The translations under genes were made by a program, and so were the position numbers. Below the pieces are notes generated by a model that was not told the DNA's origin, made no database searches, and saw nothing but the letters and a program-made list of their open reading frames with translations. A stretch of DNA of 64,000 bases from Ulota crispa. Lineage: Eukaryota > Streptophyta > Bryopsida > Orthotrichales > Orthotrichaceae. The stretch's first letter is position 1. Each line of letters opens with the position of its first letter. Shown here one piece after another: positions 34,771 through 45,520 of the stretch. Location of the stretch: the NCBI GenBank assembly GCA_963920765.1, contig OY987244.1, forward strand, positions 13,456,501-13,520,500, written 5' to 3'.

Positions 34771-35454
34771 CCCTAAAGGACTGAGGGCCCGCAAGGGGAT
34801 AAATGGGATTTTGGGCATGTACCTATGGCTAAACTACTTTGGGTGATTTTCTAAAACTTTTATTGAAAGTGAGGAATTCAAAAATCTACATGGGCTTGTA
34901 ATTTTTCTTCATTCCAACATTTATTGAAGAAGTCAAAAATGAAAATTTAGAAAATGATTCTCCCCAGGTAGCCAAAACTTCTTTTAATTTTTTCAAATAA
35001 AATTCTGAAATGGGTTCTTTAGACTTATATAGACATGGGGAGCTTTGAATCATTCAATTCCAATAGATGAGATGAAAGTTATGAGAAGTTTTGTTTGCAA
35101 GTAGGTGTAGTTTCTCTAAAACTTCTCATAATTTTCATCTCATCTATCAAAATTGAATGATTCAAAGCTCCCCACCTCTATATAAGTCTAAAGAACCCAT
35201 TTCAGAATTTTATTTGAAAAAAAATGCAATTTTTAAGAAATTTTTGGCTACTTGGGGAACATTATTTTCTAGATTTTCATTTTTAACTTCTTCAATAAAT
35301 GTTGGAATGAAGAAAAAATTACATTCCCACATAGATCTTTGAATTCCTCACCTGCAATAAAAGTTTTAGAAAATCACGCAAAGTAGTTTGGCCATGGGTA
35401 CATGCCCAATATCCCATTTGTCCCCCAAAGGGACAATGGTCCTTTAGGGGTTAA
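34771..35454. mobile_element. Foldback derivative of the TTAA family
   Basis: The left arm starts CCCTAAAGGACTGAGGGCCC (outermost bases decayed) and the right arm ends GGTCCTTTAGGGGTTAA at 35454. Both arms correspond to the same, left half of the full-length elements at 40227 and 43657, joined head to head near 35110 (GGGCATGTACCTATGGCTAA on one side, its complement on the other). Confidence 0.75.
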
Positions 35455-36026
35455 GGTATCACTTAAAAGATAATTGAGTCAAGGTGTTTGTATCAAGTTC
35501 TAAATTCCAAAACAAGTGAAGTATGTGTTAGTTATTAGGGTTTTAATGAGGTAAGGTTAATGTTAAGCTCAAATTTGAAATTGCCATGTTATTGCTTCCC
35601 CAGAGATTTGGTCATCATACATGATCAATTTTTTTCTTTTACATCTTTGGCTTTCTTCTTTGTTTCCTTGGCCTTTGCGGTTGTTCATAAGTGTTAGCTA
35701 AGTTGACAAATCTCACTTGTTTTTGGTATTTTGAAATTGATTTTGTTATAGCTAAGGCATTGGAACAATAAATTATATGTCTTACTAAGGTTTTCATAGC
35801 AAATACACTCTATCTTTAGAAATTTTTGGTCAAATGAAATAAAAATTGCACTATTAAGTAAAGAAATTTGACACCTTTTTTACAATATCTATAAAACCAA
35901 AATTTGAAACAAACGTTTAAAAGGTACAGATATTTGAAAACATGAAAGTGATAGTAGGGTAGAGTAATAATAGAGTAAACCACATGTAGCCCTATCCGGA
36001 CGGTTCTAGAATTTTAACTTCTCATA
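35455..36026. other. AT-rich intergenic DNA, no gene seen
   Basis: Nothing recognised. Confidence 0.5.
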
Positions 36027-36331
36027 AGGTAGCACCCATAACCATCACTATATCCATAACCATCACCTCTAAAATCTTGGAGAATATGTGGAAGTGAATA
36101 GATGAAATTACAAGGGTGCACAACATGTGAACATGAAACCTTAATGTTGATACTAGGTGCAATTGCAATCGGCTCTTTAAAAACTCCCAACTTCACAGTA
36201 TCCAAATAATACATTGGAAAGTGCAAACTCATCATTTTCTCTTACTAATAGGATCATATAATTTGCTAAATGTTTATTAATTATCATCATGTTCAAAACC
36301 CTTAATTTGACAGTTATGGGTGCTGCTATCT
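36027..36331. mobile_element. TA-flanked MITE, 305 bp
   Basis: AGGTAGCACCCATAACCATC at the left, GGGTGCTGCTATCT at the right, TA on both sides (36025-36026, 36332-36333). Same family as 7440, 8150, 9116 and 38994. Confidence 0.75.
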
Positions 36332-36609
36332 TAAAGGTGTCAAGGTTGGTTTTGTGTAGTTTTGCTTGATTTTTCACACAAGAATGGCCGCATGTGAGAA
36401 AAAGCTTGATCTTTTTTTTTTGTACCTTGTTGAGTGTGCAAATCTTTTTGGTTTTTCATGGAATTTATTGTAATATTGCATACGAAAACATTTGTTTTCT
36501 TTTGCAAAGATGCCTCAATAAAACATCTAATTTCCTAAGGGTTTTGAATCCCCTGATTAGTAGTACTAGCTTGAGTCAATTAGAGAGTTGTAATTCCATG
36601 GGATTTCAA

Positions 36610-36912
36610 TCTATACTTATAAAGAAACTGACACTACGACCTGTCCGTTCGGTCAATATCGACTGGTGTTACCGGCACTGCGATGGGCCATGGGCTCATG
36701 GGGGCACATGAGGACCATCGGCACATGGGGGCATGGGAAGGGGCATGGGCACATGGGGCCATGGGCTCATGGGGGGCACATGGGGCCATGGGCTCATGGG
36801 GGCACATGAGGACCATCTGCACATGGGGGCATGGGCACATGGGCACATGGGCACATGGGGCCATGGGTACATGGGGGGCATGGGTATGGAAGAGATGGCA
36901 TGGGATGGGAGC
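36610..36912 (+). repeat. Helitron-like 5' end followed by CATGGGG minisatellite
   Basis: TCTATACTTATAAAGAAACT at 36610, preceded by A, resembles a Helitron 5' end and the unit starts at 4000, 4163 and 4293. It shares the following words (ACCTGTCCGTTCGGTC, TTACCGGC). From 36680 to 36900 a G-rich array contains a longer repeat of about 100 bases (GGGCCATGGGCTCATGGGG...GAGGACCATC, twice). No 3' end was found, so this may be a truncated element. Confidence 0.45.
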
Positions 36913-36983
36913 ATAGAGACACTCATATTACATTTCATTTTGTTTGCTAAATGCGTTTACAAACTTGTTAGCATATAAAATTA

Positions 36984-37336
36984 CTTCCTTTGTCTTAAAA
37001 TGATCTTTCTATTACACAAAATATTATAGATTAAGTTTGAAAAGAACCATTTAAAAAAAATGATCTATGAGTAGACTTTGATGTCCTCATATTGTTCTGA
37101 AAGTTTGAGTTTCAAATTAGTTTTCAAAGTGTCGTTTCAAAGTGCTTGAAAATTGAATTTTTGAGGCACTTTTGAAGAGCACCAGTGACCACTCACTTGA
37201 TGACATGGGATTGGTTAGCATGCACATGCTTTTGGATTATGTGCAACTGTCGCTAGCTTCCTTCCTCCTCCAACAAGAAGATCATTTTAGGACACTAAAA
37301 AAGGCCAACATGAAGATCATTTTGGGACGGAGGGAG
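36984..37336. mobile_element. Stowaway MITE
   Basis: Left end CTTCCTTTGTCTTAAAATGA, right end TCATTTTGGGACGGAGGGAG, a classic Stowaway terminus, with TA on both sides (36982-36983, 37337-37338). Length is 353 bp. The better-preserved right end pairs with ATGATCTTCTTG-like inner words. Confidence 0.85.
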
Positions 37337-37369
37337 TATTAAGCAAGTCAAGATGTTTCTCCATGATAT

Positions 37370-37541
37370 AGTGGTGCTTGGATAAGGTCAATGCCTTAAG
37401 CAAGGAAAAAATATTGACCTTATTCAAGCATTGATTTTAACAAACACTCCATTTAACTAAGTCCAGTACACAAAAAAGAATAGGACCTTGACACTATCCA
37501 AATGTTTTTCTTACAAAAGTTGACCTTACCCAAACACCACT
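37370..37541. mobile_element. Short TA-flanked MITE (AGTGGTG ends)
   Basis: TAGTGGTGCTTGGATAAGGT at the left and TTGACCTTACCCAAACACCA at the right are inverted copies, with TA on either side. About 172 bp. Begins only 33 bp after the Stowaway element. Confidence 0.6.
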
Positions 37542-37865
37542 GTAATTGGCCGAAGAACAAAACAGTTTCAAACTTTTTTTTCTTTTTTTTTTTCGCAAAC
37601 AAAGACTAGAAAAATTAATAAACTTCACTTGCCTCCCACTTCACTATTCAACAAAGATACCTAGAGCATTATCAATATTGCATTTCATGAAGTGCATCGT
37701 AAGGCAAGCTACCTCGTTCAGTATAAATCAATAGGTGTATAATCAAATCATGTTGTAGACCATGGACCGCGTGCTGCTCTACAAGACAACAGCAAGTTCA
37801 CGTGAATATCATTTGAAATACTTCAAGTTGGTCATTTAGTAGGCTGGATATTATTCCCTTAAATA

Positions 37866-38140
37866 CTACACTGAGTATACCATTTAGGTTTGCCCCACAC
37901 TAATTTATTGATATTCTGCACTATTTAAGTATTTATTAAAATTATGGTGATATTAATTATTGCAATAAATAAAGACAACAAAGATGCGAGAAAACAAGCT
38001 AGTGACATCCAAGTTGTAAACCATGTGAAATTCAAGTATTTAGAGAGTTTCATGAGTCTTCAAGTGGCCAAGTAATGAATCATGAGGGAACTTTCCAAGG
38101 CAAGGTAGCCTAATTGTCAAGGCAACCTAAATGCAATATG
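37866..38140. repeat. Dispersed repeat family with CTACACT ends
   Basis: Shares ordered words with 60330-60965 and 62960-63630: CTACACTGA, GTTTAGGTT, CAAGCTAGTGACATCCAAG, GTGAATCATGAGG-like and GGCAACCTAAATGCAATAT. The copy at 62.96 kb shows inverted ends (CTACACTGAATA and complement of TATTTAGTGTAG), so this is probably a MITE. Confidence 0.5.
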
Positions 38141-38993
38141 CAATGTAAAAGACTTGGAAGCTTGTAACTCAAGGCCGCTTCATAATATGGCCAAAGGTCA
38201 AGAAGCCGTCAATTTCTACCAATTGCAAGAAATCAAGATTTTGGCCTCTCAACCCTTCACATTAGAGGCCAAAGTCCAAAATCCCTCATTCCCCATGACA
38301 TCACTCTTTCATCTAGAACAACAACCTCTCAAGTAAAGTTTGGGTTAAGAAAAAATGAAGGCCCATATTCTGATTGAGAGGTAATCAATTTATTTTTCAT
38401 AAAATAAAATAAAAAACCAACAAGGTCTTGCCCTTAGATTTGAAATATCTATTAAATATTACAAATTTGGGTTTTGAGCTTGACCTTTGCGGAGGCTTGC
38501 CATTCAAGTTGAGAGGTCATGGAAATTCATTGCCAAGAGTTTGAAATTTAAATTTTGGACTTGACCTTTGAAGGCTTCACAGTAAAGACAACCACAATTT
38601 TCAAAAAATATGTTTCATTGTCTATTTTCAGCTCATTTCTTTGGCCTCAAAATAAAATTTGGGCACGGAATCCCAAAGCCTCTGAACTTGGTTGACTTTC
38701 GTGTGAAACCGCCCTTAATGAGGCTGCTGCTGCTGCATCGTCGTCTCAAAGTCAAGGCACGAGCTGAGGCTCGTGCTCCCGGTTCTTCGGTCTGCAAAAT
38801 TGTCTGCAAAGTTGCAGTTTCTCTACTGTAGACTAAGGTTTGTCTGTCAGGCGGAAATAGTCAGTAGCAGTGCTCGGGGAGAAATTTTAGCTTCACCGGC
38901 TGAAATCTGGTGTTTCCTAGTTTCAACCAGATTTTTACTGACATGCACAGGTTATTTTCTATAAATTTCTAAATTTCTATTGTAAACATACTG
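38141..38993. other. Intergenic DNA, no gene recognised
   Basis: 38640-38900 is slightly richer in G+C (GCTGCTGCTGCATCGTCGTC) with short open frames but no domain. Confidence 0.4.
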
Positions 38994-39308
38994 AGGTAGG
39001 AGCACCCATAAGCGTCAATCTAAGGGTTTTGAATATGATGAGTATTAATAAACAGCTAGCAAATCATAGGATCCTTTTAGGAACAGAAAAATAATGAGTT
39101 TGCAATTTTGAATGTATTATTTGAATATTGTGAGAATTAATTGTGAATTTTCAAAGAGCAAACTGCCATTGTACCCATAACCACTATCAAGATTTCGTGT
39201 TCACATATTGTACATCCTTGGCAATACATCTATTTTCTTCCAAAGATTTTCCAAGATTTTCATAGCTGATGGTTATGGGGACAGCATTGCTTATGGGTGC
39301 TCCAACCT
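38994..39308. mobile_element. TA-type MITE, 315 bp
   Basis: AGGTAGGAGCACCCATAAGC at the left and the complement of GGGTGCTCCAACCT at the right; flanks TG and TA. This copy is uninterrupted and serves as the empty-site reference for the CACTA insertion at 8287-8463. Confidence 0.75.
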
Positions 39309-39510
39309 TATATTTAGAATTTTTGGAAAAATGGATTGGTTTTTCAGTTGGTAGTTTAAAGTTTCAATTGGATTTTTTGCAATTTCAAGCAGCTGCCACT
39401 ACACTAACCGCCGGTTCTCCCCAATCCCTAGTCAATAGTCACTGCGCCAGCCTTCAAATTTCTGGCTAATTTTCATCAAAATCTTAATTCAATTTGTGAC
39501 ATTAAAAAAC

Positions 39511-39928
39511 AAGAGCAACTAGGTGGACATCCCCTAGTTGCTATGCAAACACCCCCTAGTTGCTATGTAGACACCCCCTAGCTTAGCCTATTAATTTGAG
39601 ATTATTATTATGCAAAAATATGAAATTAAATCAAAATAATATTTTAGCATACATATGAGTCTAGAAGCGTTGTAAACATACAATAAATATGTCTCATTTG
39701 TGACATTGTCAAGAGTTAAACAAGTCGCTCTCCTCATTTATTGGATTAACTCATGACCGTGTTACAAATGAGGCATATTTGTTGTATGTTTGCAACTCTT
39801 CTAGACACATATGTATGCTAAAGTATTGCTTTGATATTTTTCATATTTCAACATAATAATAATCTCAAATTTAATAAATTGAGCTAAGGGGTGTCTACGC
39901 AACCAAGGGGTGTCCACCTAGTTGCCCC
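39511..39928. mobile_element. Foldback MITE with 8-bp duplication
   Basis: GAGCAACTAGGTGGACATCC at the left pairs with the complement of GTGTCCACCTAGTTGCCC at the right. TAAAAAAC stands at both edges (39503-39510, 39929-39936). The arms extend almost to the middle near 39720. An 8-bp duplication fits hAT or MULE; not resolved. Confidence 0.65.
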
Positions 39929-40226
39929 CTAAAAAACTAGGTGAAAAAATGGATGAATTTGTCAAACCTTTCTCCAAGAAAACACCAAGTCTGCCATAAT
40001 TTGGATAATTTGGATGGAAATTACTAAAATTAGTATATATATTTTGGATGAACATGCACGCATTGTTGATTCTATTCATTTCTATCCATTTTTTCCTTAC
40101 TTGCTTGCATTGTTGATCAATTGTTGCGCAACCAATGAAATAAATTAATTGTAAAAGCTGGCCCTTCTTTTTTTTCCATATTCTAGAGTGTGTTTGAATA
40201 AGGTAGACAGTCCCATACCCGACCAT

Positions 40227-41155
40227 TTAACCCCTAAAGGCCCAATTGTCCCCCGGGGGATAATTGAGATTTTGGGCATGTACCTATAACTAATCTAGTT
40301 TTTGTGATTTTTTTAAAGGTGGAGAATTTCAAAACCTACCCGAGAATCAAATTTTTGTCATTCTAACATTTGACAAAGAAGTTATGCAAGAATTTCTGCT
40401 GCCCACGAGAAGGAGGGCAATCCGGGCAGCCCAAAAACTTCTTAAACATTTGTGTTTTCTAAAAATAGAAATCTGAAATTGATTCTTTAGATTTTTTTAT
40501 GTGTGGGAAGCTTTGAATCGTTCAACTTCAATCGATGAGATGGAAGTTATGAGATGTTTTGGTTTGTGGGCAGTTATGGATTCTCTACTCTAAAATAAAC
40601 TTTGAAGTCCTTTATTTTCCACAATATTTAATATTTTGGAAAAAAAACTAAACCTAAGGAAGTAGATTGTTTATCACAACATTATAACAGTTGGAATTTT
40701 CATTTTTTCATTTTAATAATTAAATTCTTATCAATTTAGTGATTTGACTCATTCTCTACTTCTTTTTACTTGTTGTTTTTTTTCTCATATGTTGTATAGT
40801 TCTAATTGATTTGAAAATTCTCCCACGCATACCTAACTTGGTCAGCTACATGGAAAAAATAAACCTCAACTTTGTGTAGAGTAATTTTTTTCATGTGAGT
40901 GTGGACAAAGGCTTCTAAATTTTTTTGGACAGCACAAAAAGAAACCTTTTTTTCACTTTAGATGTAAATATCTCCCTCCTCTCCATCTAGAATGACCTAA
41001 TTTTTTCTCACAAGTACCTCTTCTAGTCTAAGGCAAGATCCTATGGTTGGATTTGTAAAACAAACTTTATTTCCTACTTTTTTACTCATTCCCCCCAAAG
41101 TGGCAGTTAACAATGACTTTCACTAGAGAAAACTACTTGGGCCTTTAGGGCTTGA
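40227..41155. mobile_element. Full-length TTAA-family element (929 bp)
   Basis: Starts TTAACCCCTAAAGGCCCAAT and ends GGGCCTTTAGGGCTTGA (expected GGGGTTAA, so the right end has drifted). Interior words match 43657-44591 and, inverted, 46873-47806: GGGCATGTACCTAT, GGGAAGCTTTGAATC, CTAAACCTAAGGAAGTAGAT and CACAAGTACCTCTTCTAG. A ten-base match GACCATTTAA overlaps both edges (40221 and 41154), which is discussed in the findings. Confidence 0.75.
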
Positions 41156-41826
41156 CCATTTAAGGATTTGGGGTACCTCAAGGTTTTGGAAAATTTTGGA
41201 AAAAAATCCGTAGGTTTAGCCTTTCAACAAGCTATCATGGAATGTAATTTTTATGGAAAAAAGTATTGTAGATTATTTTAAATTAAAGGGAAAAGTTGTA
41301 GCTCATAGGGTCCCTTTTAGCAACTCTAAACTAACCTTGAAACTGCTTGGATGTGTTCCTATAATGGCACTTAACGGTCCCAATCCCAACCCTCTCAAAA
41401 CACCTCAACAACTGACATGTGGCAAATTTTGCTTGTGCAAGTGGCGTTCATTGTTCCATTTTGGATTCAAGAGTGGATGGTGAACATCTCAAAAGTACGG
41501 TGCAAAATTGGAGAGCAGTTGGGAACAGGTGTGTCTACCTTAGCAAACTGAAGGGGATGTTGACACTAACATCCACATCCTAGTTCTAATCAAAATATGA
41601 GAATTTGATTGGTGGAGAGCCAACAATTGGGGCTTGGCGTTTCATACTACGTCCCAAGTCCCAATTTCTTACATGGCAACACTTTTTGGAAGTTTTAGCG
41701 CTAATGAAGATGGGGCTTTAGTGAAGGTTTGGATGGACCATTTTGCTAAACTCAACTTTCAGCCTAAGTCTTGCCAATGTTTTTATATAATATGTATTTT
41801 TGGTTTTCTTTAATGTTTTTTTACTT
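41156..41826. other. Intergenic DNA with one dispersed repeat copy
   Basis: 41590-41785 is a second copy of the repeat at 33364-33600. The rest is AT-rich with no gene. Confidence 0.4.
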
Positions 41827-42885
41827 TTAACCCCCAAATGCCCAAACGACTAGATTTGGGTCTTTATAAAACTTTGAAGATGAACAAAACCTTAACAAAT
41901 CACTATTTTTAGTATTTTTTTCAATATGAGTTTGTTTTGAAGTCTATTTTTGACATCAAAAATCTAATTTTGAAAATAAAATTTGATGATTTTTCTAGTC
42001 AAGATTTTGTACAAGGGTGTCTACTACAATCTTGAGTTTTCTAATGTTGGAAGATCTTGAAAATGAGCCTCAAATACACTAGAGCTTGGAGAAAAATCCA
42101 CTCTAGAAATCCATTTAACCCCTAAATCCCCGAGTGTCCCCTTAGGGGACAAATGAGATTTCGGGGTTAAAAAAGGGAATTGATATATGCACACTGGGGG
42201 TTTGATATTTGCACACGGGGGGAGTAAAATTGAGGGTAAAATTTAGATATTTACCATTAACAAGATAAATTTGGAAGTTTTGAATTCATATTTGAATTTA
42301 GAGACTTTGATTTAACCTAAAACCACAAAAGAGGTTACAATTGAACAACATCTAGTGGAAAAGCTTAGATTTTTTTTACAAACAAGGGTTATAGTAATAA
42401 TCCCCCCCTAGCTAAGCTTGTCTAGTAGGCATTGTTCAATTGTAACCTCCTTTGCGGTTCTAAACTAAATCAAGATCTCTAAATCCAAATCCAAATTCAA
42501 AATTTTCAAATTTAACTTGTTGATGATAAATATCTAATTTTTGCCATCCCCTAGTGTGATTTAAGTTAAACATGTAATGACCTTAGACCTCATATTTTTT
42601 TGGTGACCAACTTTTTAGATTTGACATGTGAATGAGAATTAGAAGACTTCAAGTCACTTTTGCAATTTTACACCCTCATGTTCAAACTTTATAATTTTTC
42701 AAACTATAAGTAATATTGTTGTATTTTCTTTTCCCATGTAATCTTTGACATGTTCAGTTTAAATTTGTATGGTTACAATTGAAAAAAACTTGATGAAATT
42801 TATGAAAAGTTTGATTGATTGTTCAGTTTCATGAAAATTCCAAGAAGCTCAGAACTCAGGTAGGCTTTAGGCATTTAGAGATTAA
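41827..42885. mobile_element. TTAA-family element interrupted by another repeat
   Basis: Begins TTAACCCCCAAATGCCCAA and ends GGCATTTAGAGATTAA. The parts before 42115 and after 42564 align with the uninterrupted 654-bp copy at 50859-51512 (shared AATCACTATTTTTGGTGATT-like words, AAACATGTAATGACCTTA and CAATTGAAAAAAACTTGATG). Confidence 0.75.
42115..42564. mobile_element. Nested insertion: short TTAA piece plus foldback core
   Basis: 42115-42170 begins TTAACCCCTAAATCCCC and ends CGGGGTTAA. It is followed by a foldback (42176-42566) whose arms match the inner part of 2152-3542 (GAATTGATATATGCACACT, TAGATATTTACCAT, GAGGTTACAATTGAACAAC). TTAA lies at 42115 and again at 42561. The uninterrupted element at 50859 lacks this segment. 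Its interior TGATTTAACCTAAAACC (42310) is the empty version of the site used at 49954. Confidence 0.65.
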
Positions 42886-43356
42886 CAGCCGGGTCCTGAT
42901 TAGTCGGTGTAGCAGCTGTAGCCTGGCATGATTTCGCCCCAAACAAGGCGGCTTGTTGTCAGTGATGCTTTGACTGTATGGATCGCGTCTTCCTCGTCTG
43001 CTCTCATGCAAGCATCATCAACCCAAGACTGTAAAAGAAATTGTAACTTCATTTCTGTTGGTGGAGCTAGTTGTAAGGGAGAATGAGGTATTTTTAAGGC
43101 TCCAAAGCCACCATGGCAACACATAACCAAGACAAGGTTTCGTTATAACGGCATCCTCTCATTGCGAATTTCTTAATTTCTCAATGTTTTTGGTATTCAT
43201 GTACTTGAACACTCAGTAGAAGAAATCTTTGCTTTTTGTGATAAGCGTGAAAATTTAGGAACAATTTTTAGATGATAGTTATGTTGACATCTAGTTGTTT
43301 TTATATCACCAATAACATTTAATGTAATTTCTTGAAAACATAAAAACAACTAGATG

Positions 43357-44821
43357 TTAATTCCTAAATGCCCATTTGACCATTTTTGGTCTTTGCCCAA
43401 GATGGAACAAAATATTTTTTGAAAAAATAAAAAATACCGTCTTATAGGAAAGCAAGTCTACTTTCCAACCCAAATCAAACCATGTCAATCCAAGTTAAAC
43501 TCCAACAAAGAGAATTTTTCAAAGACACACATTTCAATATTTGCTAATGTTATAAGATTTACAATTTCAAGATACTAGTGATGTTCTCTCCTTCAAAAAT
43601 ATTGCAATTTTGAGTTTTAGAGTAGAATGTCTATTTTTAACCAATCATACCAAGTTTTAACCCCTAAAGGACAATTGCCCCTTTTGGGGACAATTGGGAT
43701 TTTGGGTATGTACCTATGGCTAAACTACTTTGTGTAATTTTTGAAACTTTTATAGAAGATGGGGAATTCAAAAATCTATGTGGGCATCTAATTTTTTCCT
43801 CATTCTAACATTTGACAAAGAAGTTATGCAAGAATTTCTACAACTCGGGGGAGGGAGGGCAATCCAGGCAGCCCAAAAACTTCTTTAAAAATTGTGTTTT
43901 TTTAATAAAAAAATCTGAAATTGGTTCTTTAGATTTTTTTTAGGTATGGGAAGCTTTGAATCACTCCATTTCAATCAACAAGATGAAAATTATGAGATGT
44001 TTTAGTTTGTGAGCAGTTACGGATCCTCTACTCTAAAAAAACTTTGAAGTCCTTTATTTTCCGTATTTTTCAATATTTTGAAAAAAAAAACTAAACCTAA
44101 GGAAGTAGATTGTTTATTAAAACATTATCATTGTTGGATTTTGCATTTTTCATTTTAATAATTAAATTCTTAACAATTTTGTGATTTGACTTATTCTCTA
44201 CTTCTTTTTACTTACTATTTTTTTCCCATGTGTTGTATAGTTCCAATTGATTTGAAAATATTCCCACACATGCCTAACTTAGTCTTCTACACAAAAAATT
44301 TAACCTCAACTTTGTGTAGAACAAATTTTTCATTTAAACGTGGTCAAAGGCTTTTGAATTTTTTGAATAGAACAAAAAGAAACCTTTTTTTTCACTTCAG
44401 ATGTAAATGTTTCCCTCCTCTCCATCTAGAATGACCTCATATTTTTCCCACAAGTACCTCTTCTAGTTTAAGGCAAGATCCTACGGTCAAATTTTCCAAA
44501 AAGGAAAAAAACCTACCTTCTTACTCATCCCCTAGAAGTGGCAGTTTTTAGTGATTTTGACATAAAAAGGGCTTGGTCCTTTAGGGGTTAAATTCTACTT
44601 ATAAAATTTGTAATTTTGATGATTATTTAATGGTAAATGCTTCTGAATTCATCAAATAAGAGTCTAAAACTTTTTTTGAATGTTTGTCCCTATGGATAAT
44701 CACTAAATAGATCATGATTTGTGTTTTGTTTTTTTGAAACAAAACTTCATTGAAGATAAAAAAACATCATTTTATAATGCATCTATGTTTTGCCCTTATC
44801 CCCTTGGGCATTTAAGGGTTA
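43357..44821. mobile_element. TTAA-family element, third level of the nest
   Basis: TTAATTCCTAAATGCCCATT at the left and GGGCATTTAAGGGTTAG at the right. Removing it restores GATG-TTAA-CATAGATATC, matching GATGTCAACATAAACATC in the empty copy near 54910. The body is homologous in inverted orientation to 9428-10074. Confidence 0.75.
43657..44591. mobile_element. TTAA-family full-length element, innermost level
   Basis: TTAACCCCTAAAGGACAATT at the left and GGTCCTTTAGGGGTTAA at the right, 935 bp. The host reads CATACCAAGTTTTAA before it and TTAAATTCTACTTATAAAAT after it. The empty host copy (reverse strand near 9770) reads CATACCTAATTTTAAAATCT with a single run there, so one TTAA was duplicated. 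The interior matches 40227-41155. Confidence 0.85.
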
Positions 44822-45520
44822 GCATAGATATCACCTATAATTTGTTCCAAAAAATTTAGACTTGTCACAAAAAACATGGATTTCTCCTAGTGATCATGTT
44901 GCTTGCAGTAACTTGTAACTTTTCCGCAAATGCTCACAAGAGGTTGCATGTGATTGTTTTAATTTGGTACCTAGGTTTATAACAAAAGTGGGAAGGTTGG
45001 TTGGTGAACGGGATTAGTATTTTTTTGGACAAGAAGTGGCACAAAGAGGACCAATTCTTAGCCTAAAACCTTGTCTCTAGGTTGATGATGCCCTAAGTCC
45101 TCTCCATTTGATAGAGGCTCTAGTCTCTAAGAGACTAGTCATCTCTCAACTAAATGCATGCACACTTTATGAAAAGTGATGTTTGCAAAATAATCCCACT
45201 TTTGAGTGCTGTAAAGTAGGACTATCCAATACCAACCGTACACCTAATGACGTCACTTTTTGCAAAGGTTGGTCATTCTAAAACTTAAATCTAGATACAC
45301 TATAGATAACTTATCATTTTGGTCACAAATGATAAGTTAATTATGGTATATTTAGAATTAAGACATTGAAAGATTGCCATTTGTAAAGAGTGACCCCTTT
45401 AGGTACACAATTGGTATTGGATAATTCTACCTTGTTAAAATTATAAAAAGTTTACTTTGGAAGTTCAATCTAGCAATCTTTCAAAACTTGTACTTAATAG
45501 GTATAGAAATTTGAAACATG

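Larger units (their letters stand above)
43210..44892. mobile_element. CACTA MITE, second level of the nest
   Basis: Left end CACTCAGTAGAAGAAATC, right end GATTTCTCCTAGTG. Its two halves (43210-43356 and 44822-44892) align with the uninterrupted relative at 54770-54988 (AAAACAACTAGATGT; GACTTGTCACAAAAA-like). The flanking 3-bp duplication is not clear, consistent with some age. Confidence 0.65.
43010..45093. mobile_element. Tourist-like MITE, outer level of a four-level nest
   Basis: Left end AAGCATCATCAACCCAAGAC, right end AGGTTGATGATGCCC followed by TAA. Left and right parts align with the two halves of the uninterrupted copy at 25619-26039 (GGGAGAATGAGGTA; GTTGCTTGCAATAGCTTGCA-like). The interruption at 43210-44892 is the CACTA MITE. 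Confidence 0.65.
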
